NCBI GenBank assembly: GCA_949289345.1
Contig: CASENS010000008.1
Span: forward strand, 1 to 64,000
Reading direction: 5' to 3'
DNA: 64,000 nucleotides
Source: an uncultured Bacteroides sp.
GTDB lineage: Bacteria; Bacteroidota; Bacteroidia; Bacteroidales; Bacteroidaceae
A model generated the notes under the pieces. The model saw only the letters and a program-made list of their open reading frames with translations. It was not told the DNA's origin and made no database searches. A program made the translations under genes and the position numbers. Of this stretch, positions 27,556-38,337 are shown in pieces. Each line of letters begins with the position of its first letter. The stretch's first letter is position 1.

Positions 27556-27583
27556 TGAGATTTCAAAGAAAGCTGTACCTTTG
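27554..27583 (+). promoter_or_regulatory. tRNA-Thr promoter (TTTG, N18, TACCTTTG)
   Basis: TTTG at 27554-27557 and TACCTTTG at 27576-27583 followed by CACCC; the tRNA starts at 27606. Confidence 0.75.
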
Positions 27584-27605
27584 CACCCGGTTTAAGAAAA
27601 CCCCT

Positions 27606-27678
<73 letters not shown>

Positions 27679-27850
27679 CAAAAGGCAAAAGCTCTTGACA
27701 AGCTGTCATTTACATAATAAGTTTTTTCTACTCGATTGAAGTCCTTTTTCAAATCTTGTCCGTCAGTGGGCAAAATCACTTATCCGAAACTTATCCTTTA
27801 ATCCAATCGACAGCCGTTCTTATACTTCGTGCGGTATATATTTCGCGTTT

Positions 27851-27928
27851 GTCATTCCGGGGGCGTGGTGATGAATCTCCCAAATGCGTCTGCGTGGGTG
27901 CAGGTTCCTTCGCGTTGTTTGGGATGAC
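27851..27928. repeat. GTCATTCC...GGGATGAC imperfect palindrome
   Basis: GTCATTCC (27851-27858) is mirrored by GGGATGAC (27921-27928), the end pattern of a widespread class of REP-like palindromes. The stretch 27680-27985 between tRNA-Thr and the tracrRNA holds no gene; apart from this palindrome I see nothing in it. Confidence 0.4.
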
Positions 27929-27985
27929 AGCGCTAAATACACATTTTGATATCCGCCGCCCTACACTTGTTTCATGAATACGAAT

Positions 27986-28064
27986 AAAAAAATCCCCCGT
28001 TGAAGGACGAGGGAACCTAATGTTTTCACAACGGAATAATCCTTATTGTGATTTGCTTCAAATT
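27986..28064 (-). ncRNA. tracrRNA of the type II-C CRISPR system
   Basis: On the minus strand, an anti-repeat (28045-28068) pairs with the first 25 bases of the CRISPR repeat with one bulge (CTTC against CTTTC). It is followed by AATAAGGATTATTCCG, similar to the AATAAGG nexus of Neisseria tracrRNA, and by a terminator hairpin CCCTCGT/ACGGGGG ending in seven Ts (27986-27992). A full promoter stands just upstream. Transcription would start near 28064 and give about 79 bases. It is divergent from cas9. The role is to pair with crRNA and load it into Cas9. The exact 5' end is inferred. Confidence 0.88.
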
Positions 28065-28071
28065 AGTACCG

Positions 28072-28102
28072 CAAAGGTAATTAAAAAAGTGAAAAAGACA
28101 AA
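28072..28102 (-). promoter_or_regulatory. tracrRNA promoter (TTTG, N19, TACCTTTG)
   Basis: On the minus strand TTTG (28099-28102) is followed after exactly 19 bases by TACCTTTG (28072-28079), the best two-part match in the window. Confidence 0.85.
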
Positions 28103-28182
28103 TTATTGCAGAGAAAATGAACTGAATAAACAAATTTTTAAAATTTATTCTCTTTGACGAATGACTTTTAATTTGTAAATAT

Positions 28183-28190
28183 TATCTTTG
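28183..28190 (+). promoter_or_regulatory. -7 box of cas9-cas1-cas2
   Basis: TATCTTTG followed by GG, 18 bases before the cas9 ATG. The nearest upstream TTTG is 26 bases away, so the promoter may be weaker than that of the tracrRNA. Confidence 0.65.
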
Positions 28191-28207
28191 GGAAAAAATA
28201 TAAAATT

Positions 28208-31200
28208 ATGTACCAGAGAAACATATTAGGATTAGACTTAGGTACCAATAGCATTGGTTGGGCGGTAATTAGAGCCTCGGAACATGAAAGTGCAGGGTAT
28301 GTATTAGAGAAAATCGTTTGTAAAGGAAGTCGGATTATTCCAATGGATGCAGCGATGTTAGGTGACTTTGACAAGGGAAATACGATATCGCAAACAGCGG
28401 ACCGAACAAAAAGTCGCAGCGTACGCCGCTTATATGAGCGTGCTAATTTGCGTCGGGACAGATTGTTGCGCGTCTTATCTCTATTGGGTTTTTTGCCTAA
28501 GCACTATGCGCAACAGATAGACCGTTATGGAAAATTTATAGTCGGTAGTGAACCTAAATTACCTTGGTATAAAGATGAAGAAGGACATTTCCATTTTTTG
28601 TTCCAAGAATCTTTTAAGGAAATGTTAGCTGACTTTTATCAGAACCAACCTGAATTGTTGTCTAAAGGACAAAAAGTGCCATACGATTGGACTATTTACT
28701 ATTTGCGTAAAAAGGCTTTGACGCAGAAGATACAAAAAGAAGAATTAGCATGGATTTTGCTGAACTTTAATCAGAAACGAGGATATTATCAGTTGCGCGA
28801 GGAACAAGAACAGGAGCGTCCTTCCAAGACCCGTCAGTATTTTGAAAGTCAGATTGTAACTGACATAGTGGATACAGGGCAACTCAATAAAGGGATGAAA
28901 GTACTTATGGTCACATTGGCCAACGGGGCAAGTGGAAAGATTTTTAGGAAAGAAATGCCGGACTGGATAGGGCAAAAGAAAGATATTATTGTTACCGTAG
29001 ATATAGACAAAGACGGAAAAGACAAATATGATGAGACAGGCGAACTCAGTTGTAGGTTTAGGATTCCAACCGAACAAGAGTGGGATGAACAATGGGAGTT
29101 GATTAAAGCAAAAACACAAAATGACTTGAATATTTCAGGGAAAACGGTTGGGACTTATATCTATGATACGCTGCTGAAAATGCCCAAACAGAAAATTCGT
29201 GGCAAATTGGTTCGTACCATTGAGCGTAAATATTATAAGGAGGAATTGCATCAGATACTGGAGAAACAAAAAGAGTTCCACCCGGAGTTTCAAGACAGAA
29301 CTTTGTATGAAGCTTGTATCAATGAGTTGTATTCACAAAATGATGCGCATCGCAACCTGATAAGTAGCCGTGATTTGATTTATCTGTTTATGGATGACAC
29401 ACTGTTCTATCAACGCCCGTTGAAGAGCAAAAAGTCATTGATAGCAAATTGCCCCTACGAAACGTATGCAGGTGTAGACGAAAAAACAGGTAAAGTTCGG
29501 CAATACAGTCCGAAATGTATAGCCAAGTCTCATCCTTTGTTTCAGGAATTCCGTTTGTGGCATTTCCTTTCTAATCTGCGTATTTATCAGAAAGAGAAAG
29601 TGGTTGATGGGAAAACGTGCTTCTATGTGGACATTACTTCGGAGTTCTTGAAAAGTGAAGACGATTATGTGAATTTGTTCGATTGGCTCGGCCGTCAAAA
29701 AAGCATAGATCAGAAGACGTTCTTAAAATATCCGCTGTTTGGATTGAAAAGGAATGATTTATCTAACTATCGTTGGAACTATGTGGAAGATAAGCCATAC
29801 CCGTGCAATGAGACGCATGCCATGATTCTTGACCGTTTGGAAAAAGCGGGAATCGACTCCAATTTCTTAACTCCGAAAACAGAAGAAGCCTTGTGGCACA
29901 TTTTGTATTCCATTTCCGATAAAGAAGAATTAGGAAAAGCCTTGAGAAAGTTTGCCGAAAGGCATGGACTTGACGCTTTTTTTGCGATACATTTCCAAAG
30001 CATGCCTCCATTTAAGAATAAGAAAGAATACGGCTCTTATTCCGCTAAAGCGATTAAGAAATTGTTGCCATTGATGCGGATGGGAAAATATTGGAATGAA
30101 GATGATATAGATGAACACACGCGTGTCCGAATTGACAAAATCATATCCGGAGAATATGCGGAGAATATTCGGACACGGGTACGTGAAAAGGCTATTCATC
30201 TGACTGATGTTTCTTCATTCAGAGGACTCCCGCTTTGGCTGGCGTGTTATGTGGTTTACGACCGGCATTCTGAGGCAAAAGATATTAAACGGTGGAAAAA
30301 TCCTTCTGATATTGATGATTATTTGAAGAGTTTTAAACAACACTCTCTTCATAATCCCATCGTAGAACAAGTTATTTTGGAAACATTGCGTACAGTTCGC
30401 GATATATGGAAGCAAGTGGGACATATTGATGAAATCCATGTGGAATTGGGGCGTGAGATGAAAAATCCTGCGGACAAACGAAAGAAAATGACCCAACGGA
30501 TTTTAGAGAATGAAAACACGAATCTTCGGATTAAGGCTTTACTGACCGAGTTTATGAATCCGGAGTTTGAAATAGAGAATGTGCGTCCTTATTCTCCAAG
30601 CCAGCAGGACTTGTTGCGGATTTACGAAGAGGGGGTATGGAACAGTGTGGAGAAAATGGATGATGAGATAGCTGCCATCATAAAGAAATTCAATGAAAGT
30701 GATGTAAAGAAACGTCCCACTACTTCTGAAGTGTTGCGTTACAAATGCTGGTTGGAACAGAAATACCGTTCTCCATATACCGGTGAAATGATACCTTTGG
30801 GCAAATTGTTCACACCGGCTTATGAAATAGAACACATTATTCCGCAAGCGCGCTATTTTGATGATTCATTCAGCAACAAAGTCATTTGTGAGGCAGAGGT
30901 AAACAAACTGAAAAGCAACATGCTGGGGTATGAATTTATCAAAGAAAAACATGGGCAGATTGTTCCGTTAAGTTTCGGACGAACGGTAAAAATTCAATCT
31001 GTCGAGGCTTATGAGCAGTTTGTAAAGGACAATTATTCTCGTAATCCTGTTAAGAAGAAAAAACTGTTGATGGATGACATTCCGGAGCAGTTTATCGCAC
31101 GCCAGCTGAACGATAGCCGATACATCAGCAAGTGGGTTAAATCTTTGCTCTCCAATATTGTGCGTGAAGAGGATGAGCAAGAAGATACATCCAAGAATGT

Positions 31201-32829
31201 GATTGTCTGCACAGGGAATGTTACAGACAGGCTGAAAAAGGATTGGGGCGTTAACGATGTGTGGAATAAGATTATACTTCCGCGTTTCCTGCGTTTGAAC
31301 GAACTGACCGGAACTACCCGTTTTACCTCAGTCAATACGGATAACAAGGTAATTCCCGCAATGCCATTAGAGTTGCAAAAGGGATTCAACAAGAAGCGCA
31401 TAGATCATCGCCATCATGCGATGGATGCCATTGTCATCGCTTGTGCTACTCGCAATATTGTGAACTATTTGAATAACGAATCTGCAAGCAAAGGTGCGGA
31501 AATATCCCGTTATGACTTGCAGCGGTTGCTTTGCGACAAGCAGAAGATGGATGACAAGGGTAATTATCGTTGGCTCGTAAAGAAACCATGGGACACTTTT
31601 ACGCAGGATGTTTACATGGCTTTGCAAGATATCATTGTCAGCTTCAAGCAAAACTTGCGTGTCATTAACAAGACAACGAACCATTATCAGCATTACGAAG
31701 ACGGCAAAAAGAAAATGATTCCACAAACGAAAGGAGATAGATGGGCTATTCGCAAGTCTATGCATAGAGAGACCGTGTATGGCGAAGTCAATCTTCGGGA
31801 TATAAAGACTGTTCCTTTGAGAGAGGCGATGAAAAATCCGAAAACAATAGTAGAGAAGGATTTGAAAGGGAAAATGAAAGAACTGTTGTCACAAGGCTTC
31901 AATGAAAAACAGATAAAAAAGTATTTCGAAGATAATAAGGATATATGGCAAGATGTTGACTTGAAAAAGATAAAAGTTTACTATTTTTCGAAAGAAACAA
32001 AAGACAGGTTCTTTGCGACTCGTTTTGGCAATGATTTGTTCTCTGTTTTTAAAGACTGCAAGGATATAGATCAAGCAAAAAACAAAATAAGAAAGATAAC
32101 CGACACGGGTATCCAAAAGATTTTGCTTCGTCATTTGGAAGCGAATGGTGGTGATGCGGAGAAGGCTTTCTCACCTGAAGGCATTGAAGAAATGAATAAG
32201 AACATTGTTTCTTTGAACAATGGGAAATACCATCAGCCTATCTATAAAGTACGTGTGTATGAGAAAGCCGATAAGTTTGCTGTCGGTCAGACAGGTAATA
32301 AGTCTTCCAAGTTTGTGGAGGCAGCTAAGGGAACCAATCTTTTCTTTGCGGTTTATGAGACAGAACAGGAAGACAAAGATGGTAGCATTATTAAAAAACG
32401 CACTTATGCTACCATTCCGTTGAATGTTGTCATTGAACGTCAGAAACGAGGCTTGCCATCTGCTCCGGAAGATGAGAATGGCAATTTGCCTAAGTTTGTA
32501 CTGTCACCGAATGATTTGGTTTATGTGCCTACTGAAGAGGAAATACAAAGTGGAAGATTGTTTTATCCATTAAATATCACTCGCATATACAAACTTGTTG
32601 ATTCTAGTGATTCTACTGCAAACTTTGTTCCTCAAAGTTCTGCTAATATTTTATTCTCTTTATCTAAAGAAATTGCGAGTGCCTTTTGCAAAGGAGGTAA
32701 TTTTATTCAAAATGAATATGGTTTAGGTAGTCCTCAGTCAAAAAATCAACGAGCGATAACAGGTGAAATGATTAAAGAAATCTGCATCCCGATAAAGGTA
32801 GACCGATTAGGAAATATAATAGAAGCATA

Positions 32830-32830
<1 letters not shown>
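28208..32830 (+). CDS. cas9: Cas9 endonuclease, type II-C
   Basis: The RNA-guided DNA endonuclease, 1540 residues, longer than most II-C proteins. RuvC-I is GLDLGTNSIGWAVI with catalytic Asp10; an arginine-rich bridge helix follows (KSRSVRRLYERANLRRDRLL). RuvC-II is HVELGRE with Glu746; the HNH motif is EIEHIIPQ with His876 and SFSNKV after it; RuvC-III is HHAMDAIVIA with His1070 and Asp1073. All catalytic residues are present, so the enzyme should cut. The C-terminal part (about 1180-1540) would hold the PAM-interacting domain. The stop overlaps the cas1 start (TAATG). No csn2 or cas4 is present, defining II-C. Confidence 0.97.
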
Positions 32831-34094
<1,264 letters not shown>

Positions 34095-34100
34095 AACAAG

Positions 34101-34127
34101 AAATCCCGCCTTAACAAGCGGGATTCC
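34101..34127. terminator. Hairpin between cas2 and the CRISPR array
   Basis: AAATCCCGC (34101-34109) pairs with GCGGGATT (34119-34126). Read on the minus strand it is followed by TTCTTGTTCT, so it can end transcripts coming out of the array; on the plus strand it may also end the cas mRNA. Confidence 0.65.
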
Positions 34128-34202
34128 TGTTGAAAACAACTTCCTTTTTATTTTCTAATCTTTCTTTTAAATTGTTGAAAATCAAAAAATAATAAATTAT
34201 CT

Positions 34203-35402
34203 GCTGTTTTCAACGGTTCAAAGATACTAATTTGAAAGCAAATCACAACCTTATGCAGAAAAGCCAATAGAAGATTATGGCTGTTTTCAACGGTTCAAAG
34301 ATACTAATTTGAAAGCAAATCACAACGTAAATCGTTCCGGCTGGTGGAACTCGCAGCTGTTTTCAACGGTTCAAAGATACTAATTTGAAAGCAAATCACA
34401 ACAAAAAGTAACCGTTTGGGCGGTTTAAAAAAGCTGTTTTCAACGGTTCAAAGATACTAATTTGAAAGCAAATCACAACCGGTGGGTGAAACGAATCACC
34501 CCGCAAAAGCTGTTTTCAACGGTTCAAAGATACTAATTTGAAAGCAAATCACAACTTCTGTTTCGTTGTAACGTAATACGCTTGCGCTGTTTTCAACGGT
34601 TCAAAGATACTAATTTGAAAGCAAATCACAACTAACACCATGTACTATCACTATAAACATTTGCTGTTTTCAACGGTTCAAAGATACTAATTTGAAAGCA
34701 AATCACAACAAAGAGAACGCTATCAGCTGGACAGTCGAAGCTGTTTTCAACGGTTCAAAGATACTAATTTGAAAGCAAATCACAACCGGTGGTATCAATT
34801 CTTCGCTTGACATTAAGCTGTTTTCAACGGTTCAAAGATACTAATTTGAAAGCAAATCACAACATGCAGAAGACTTCCCTAACCCTGTGTTTGGCTGTTT
34901 TCAACGGTTCAAAGATACTAATTTGAAAGCAAATCACAACTGCCCGTCCTCCTACTGATACGGGCAATTAGCTGTTTTCAACGGTTCAAAGATACTAATT
35001 TGAAAGCAAATCACAACAGCTGTTCAAGGTAAGCGATAAAAACTTATGCTGTTTTCAACGGTTCAAAGATACTAATTTGAAAGCAAATCACAACAATTAA
35101 AACTTTAATACACCCTAAAATAGTGCTGTTTTCAACGGTTCAAAGATACTAATTTGAAAGCAAATCACAACCAGGCGTGGGAACTGATTAAAAGAACTTA
35201 TGCTGTTTTCAACGGTTCAAAGATACTAATTTGAAAGCAAATCACAACAAGTAGAAGCCTGTTAATCCCGAAAGATAGGCTGTTTTCAACGGTTCAAAGA
35301 TACTAATTTGAAAGCAAATCACAACCTCACCATCCTGTGTTTTTCTTATCCTTTCGCTGTTCTCAATGGTTCAAAGATAGTAATTTGAAAGCAAATCGCA
35401 AC
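34203..35402 (-). CRISPR. Type II-C CRISPR array, 16 repeats and 15 spacers
   Basis: Sixteen 47-base repeats start at 34203, 34280, 34356, 34433, 34509, 34586, 34663 and then every 77 bases to 35356. Spacers are 29 or 30 bases. The first fifteen repeats look identical; the last (35356-35402) has about five changes and is the degenerate terminal repeat. In crRNA sense (minus strand) the repeat opens GTTGTGATTTGC and ends GAAAACAGC, matching the tracrRNA anti-repeat at its 5' end. Thus transcription runs right to left, the degenerate repeat is at the 5' end and new spacers are expected on the cas2 side, as described for II-C arrays. Each repeat contains TATCTTTG 19 bases after GTTG on the minus strand. 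Confidence 0.96.
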
Positions 35403-35603
35403 GTGGCGTCGTATGTTTTTCTCGTACTTTCGTTATTTTTAATGGTTGTAAGCATTCTAAGAATATGCATTGTACACCCTGGAGTTCATCGAATGCATAC
35501 CAAAGTATTGCAATGGCTCGGAAGAAAAATGCTTACTTGGGGAGGAATAGCAATTGGGGCTTTTGGGTCATTTTATGTGTGTTATCAATTAAGGCTGAAT
35601 TGA
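35403..35603 (+). other. Open frame running out of the degenerate repeat, possible gene remnant
   Basis: A frame continuing from the terminal repeat encodes two hydrophobic stretches (SYVFLVLSLFLMVVSILRI and TWGGIAIGAFGSFYVCYQL) and ends at 35603. It has no promoter or signal of its own, its only starts are a GTG at 35403 and an ATG at 35442, and its last 71 bases overlap the C-terminus of the metallophosphoesterase on the other strand. It could be the tail of a membrane protein cut by arrival of the array, or chance. Confidence 0.2.
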
Positions 35604-36138
35604 TATAAAAGGTATGGGCTATGTGTTCAATGCCATAAGCATGATGTATGTGCCCGAAAATATGGTATTGAGGTTTTATGGCTGTTACCTGCTGCAATAA
35701 CTCAAGATTTCCCCAGTGGGTATTTTCCGAATAGTCACGTATGCCTAGCGGGGGTTGGTGTGTGATTAAGATATTGGTGTCATAAGGGATGGTTCGGATG
35801 TGTTTCTCATACAGTTTTGTTGCTACATCTTGGGTGAATAGAGGAAGACCATAGAATTTTACATAATCTATTTCGATGGAAGAATTGCAGAGGTAGTATG
35901 CATTGTCTGGCAATCCTTCCAAGTGGTTTTGGTAAAGGCAAGTGTCATGGTTGCCCGCAATAAATATTTTATGCGGATGGGGTTGGCTGATGAACCATTC
36001 AATAAAGTCGAAAACTTCTTGTTCCGTACCATCTGTAGTGAAGTCTCCGGAATGTACCAGTACATCTGCATCGGGCAGTGTGCCCAATTGTAGATGTAAA
36101 CCGTGCGTATCCGATAAGTGAAGTATAGTCTGAATCAT
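35533..36138 (-). CDS. Calcineurin-like metallophosphoesterase
   Basis: A 201-residue dinuclear-metal phosphoesterase. Metal-ligand motifs appear in order: LSDTHG near the N-terminus, VHSGDF, IAGNHDTC, ILITHQPP and GHIHHAYG. Length fits the single-domain YfcE/MPE group. Substrate may be nucleotides, phosphodiesters or nucleic acid; it cannot be read here. Its ATG overlaps the stop of the upstream beta-CASP gene by four bases (ATGA), so the two are translationally coupled. No signal peptide, so cytoplasmic. Confidence 0.88.
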   Translation of the reverse strand: MIQTILHLSDTHGLHLQLGTLPDADVLVHSGDFTTDGTEQEVFDFIEWFISQPHPHKIFIAGNHDTCLYQNHLEGLPDNAYYLCNSSIEIDYVKFYGLPLFTQDVATKLYEKHIRTIPYDTNILITHQPPLGIRDYSENTHWGNLELLQQVTAIKPQYHIFGHIHHAYGIEHIAHTFYINSALIDNTHKMTQKPQLLFLPK

Positions 36139-37403
36139 GATAATTCATTGCAGTCATAAGTTTCTCCATCTTGTAGCAGGATGATTGGGGCAATACTGCC
36201 AAATAGAGTCTCGAACCTTTCAGGGTGTTCCGTATGGATGGGGATAATGCCTTTCTTTGGTTTTGCTTGCCGAAACATCTTCTCCAATGTCCGTATGTCA
36301 CAGTGTCCGCTGGTGTGCATGTATTTGTAATTTGGATAATGCTCCAGTCTTTTTTTCAACTCTTGATTAAATGCTGAACACTGAGATGCTACATAACCTT
36401 TCCACATGGAATAGTAAACCGCTTGGTCGCTATCTTCGTCAAACTGTGCGACAGTATTCCAAAAACAGTCATTATCACGCATTGGCATGCAGAACCCTTT
36501 CTGTTTCATCAGTCGCAGCAGATTGTCTGATATCAGAAACGTTCCGTTTTCCTTTTTTGTTATTTCATATATGGTGCCCTTTATTTTGTAGAACGAGGAA
36601 TAGGTTTCGTGGGATTTTGTTACAATCTGCATGAGCTGATATTGATAATGGTCACATACAAATAGCCTTCCCGCCCATTGAGCCGCATGGTAAAGTGAAA
36701 ATATCCGGTCGATGTTGGTGCTGGATGTTAATACGAAATTATACTTGCACTTGCGGAATTCTTCCGTAAATCTATTTTGCAAGGAACGTTCGTTTTCGTT
36801 TTCTATAGTGCGACAAATATTAGTCCCTTCCGAGACAATGTAATCTATTCCCTCTGCATATTGGGCGATCAGCTTTGGCAATGCCTTGCTACGGAAACCG
36901 TGTCCTCGAAAATCGCCCGTGTAAAGTAAGCGTACTCCATCAGCCTCTATTACAAACATGTAGGCATCGAAGGCTGAATGGTCTATCATAAGCGGTATAA
37001 TCTGCATGTTTCCCCAACAGAAGGCTTTGCCTGCTGTAAATGTATTTACGTTATTGATACGTTTCAATATCTGCTTGTGTTTTTCGGCTGTCTCCACTTC
37101 CGGTATGTATGTTAGTCGGTTTTCGCAGTGATTGTATATCTTCCATGCTGTTTCTCCCATGTAGATTGGTACTTCAGGTCTTGCTTTCAGCAGTTCACCG
37201 ACGTGATCTGCGTGGTAATGCGTGATGAGCAGCGCGCTCTTGTTTGTGTCACCTTGTGTCAAGCCTTCAACAGCAAGTTCTTCTGTGTTATGTGTGCCTG
37301 GCAACTGTTCTCCCAAGTCGATAAACAACTTATATTCTCCGTGGCAGATTTCGGTGACGCAACCTCCTATTTGGTTGGTACCGCGATGAATTGTGATTCT
37401 CAT
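36135..37403 (-). CDS. Metallo-beta-lactamase-fold hydrolase, beta-CASP/RNase J-like
   Basis: A 422-residue cytoplasmic protein. The N-terminal core opens GTNQIGGCVTEI, has LFIDLGEQLPG and the zinc motif LITHYHADHVGEL, then YTGDFRGHG. C-terminal MHTSGHCDIRTLEK and IPIHTEHPERF correspond to beta-CASP motifs, so a nucleic-acid nuclease related to RNase J is the best guess, though the protein is shorter than RNase J (about 550) and lacks its C-terminal domain. It overlaps the metallophosphoesterase downstream. No TAnnTTTG box was found on the minus strand before it. Possibly an accessory or defence gene beside the CRISPR array; this is inference. Confidence 0.75.
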   Translation of the reverse strand: MRITIHRGTNQIGGCVTEICHGEYKLFIDLGEQLPGTHNTEELAVEGLTQGDTNKSALLITHYHADHVGELLKARPEVPIYMGETAWKIYNHCENRLTYIPEVETAEKHKQILKRINNVNTFTAGKAFCWGNMQIIPLMIDHSAFDAYMFVIEADGVRLLYTGDFRGHGFRSKALPKLIAQYAEGIDYIVSEGTNICRTIENENERSLQNRFTEEFRKCKYNFVLTSSTNIDRIFSLYHAAQWAGRLFVCDHYQYQLMQIVTKSHETYSSFYKIKGTIYEITKKENGTFLISDNLLRLMKQKGFCMPMRDNDCFWNTVAQFDEDSDQAVYYSMWKGYVASQCSAFNQELKKRLEHYPNYKYMHTSGHCDIRTLEKMFRQAKPKKGIIPIHTEHPERFETLFGSIAPIILLQDGETYDCNELS

Positions 37404-37463
37404 AATTGTTTTTACTTTTGCAAATTTGATATTGTTGTTCTTTCACTCTGCTTTACTTCATCC

Positions 37464-37830
37464 AATTAATTTTGTTCACTTACTTAAATATTAATACGCT
37501 GGTCTAAAAGTAAAAAGTTCAGCTAATCAAACTGCCGTCTGAACCTTTACCGAAAAAGCACTTAACTATTTCCCCAAGAAACAGTTAAGTATTTCTCCCG
37601 AAACACTTAACTATTTCGGAAGGAACAGTTAAGTATTTTCGGGCAAATAGTTAAGTGTTCCTGTTTGAATATAAATGGCTGTAAATCAGTCGTATTTGAA
37701 AACCGTTCCGTTTTATGGCAAGGATTGGCCGCTCGTTTTATACATTTATTTGCATTCGTCCCATGAAAAGTTATCATACATTAATTGTTTATTGTCAAGA
37801 CAAATCATAAGCAAGTGAACAAAATTAATT
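37464..37830 (+). repeat. AGTTAAGT-array element with terminal inverted repeats
   Basis: A 367-base element bounded by AATTAATTTTGTTCACTT (37464-37481) and its exact complement (37813-37830), with four more matching bases after one mismatch. Inside are five alternately oriented CACTTAACT/AGTTAAGT units (about 37558-37650) and an AT-rich tail ending GTTTTATACATTTATTTGC. Copies lie at 178-392 (inverted) and 63706-64000. No coding frame. The pattern is that of a MITE-like non-autonomous element. Confidence 0.75.
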
Positions 37831-37835
37831 TATAC

Positions 37836-38068
37836 TATAAATGGGATTTTAGCCCCTAAAGTGAATGATAACAAACTCCTCTCCTCCGGGGAGGTTGCTC
37901 TCCCCCGATAACGGGGGAGCAAGGAGGGGGTAGGTGCCCACCGGGCGGGGTGGTAGGACAAAAATGGTTCGGCCTATTTGCATTATATAGGAATAGGAAT
38001 CGCTTACGCGGCATGTTTCTCCTACCATCCCGGCCTAAAGGCCACCCCTCCTCCCCGGAGGAGGGGAG
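37836..38068 (+). repeat. REP-like GC-rich block plus TATATAGGAATAGG unit
   Basis: 37836-37970 repeats the GC-rich hairpin block of 448-575 (including CCCCCGATAACGGGGG), and 37984-38068 repeats the unit at 12-97 with its terminal hairpin. The remainder of the gene-free stretch 37404-38337 holds a plus-strand TACTTTTG box near 37413 with no gene behind it, and the hairpin GGTGCGAAACTTTA region near 38110-38145. Confidence 0.7.
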
Positions 38069-38106
38069 TTCAGTTACCATTTGCTCCTAACCGATAAATA
38101 ATCACT

Positions 38107-38146
38107 AAAGTTTCGCACCTACCTTAGACTAAGGTGCGAAACTTTA
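38107..38146. terminator. Inverted repeat, possible transcription stop
   Basis: CTAAAGTTTCGCACCT is followed after a few bases by its complement AAGGTGCGAAACTTTAG, a nearly perfect stem of about 15 bp at about 38106-38146, with AT-rich sequence on either side. No gene ends here, so it may be part of a repeat. Confidence 0.5.
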
Positions 38147-38299
38147 GATTATAATATATGATGTTTGTACTGTTCCTCCTTTTGCCTTATGAATAAGGTG
38201 GAGCGTAGACAATATGGACAGGAAGTCCATTCTATTTGTATTGAGGGCGGGTGGATGAACTTTTTTCCGCGATATGTTCAGTATCTCATTTTCTTATAT

Positions 38300-38307
38300 T
38301 ACCTTTG
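38300..38307 (+). promoter_or_regulatory. -7 box of the lipoprotein-clostripain genes
   Basis: TACCTTTG followed by TCCCGACAA. The same 15-base string TACCTTTGTCCCGAC is at the AraC promoter (47931). Confidence 0.65.
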
Positions 38308-38337
38308 TCCCGACAATCATAATATATCGTCTTTTTT

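Noticed and set aside
28044-28140. tracrRNA on the plus strand
   Set aside because: The sequence after the anti-repeat on that strand has no nexus or terminator, whereas the minus strand has promoter, nexus and terminator in order.
35337-35603. 88-codon gene starting inside the last spacer
   Set aside because: It reads through the degenerate repeat and overlaps the metallophosphoesterase by 71 bases; kept only as a low-confidence remnant from 35403.
37856-38080. 74-codon frame in the GC-rich block at 37856-38080
   Set aside because: It lies wholly inside the REP-like repeat and the other copies do not keep the frame.
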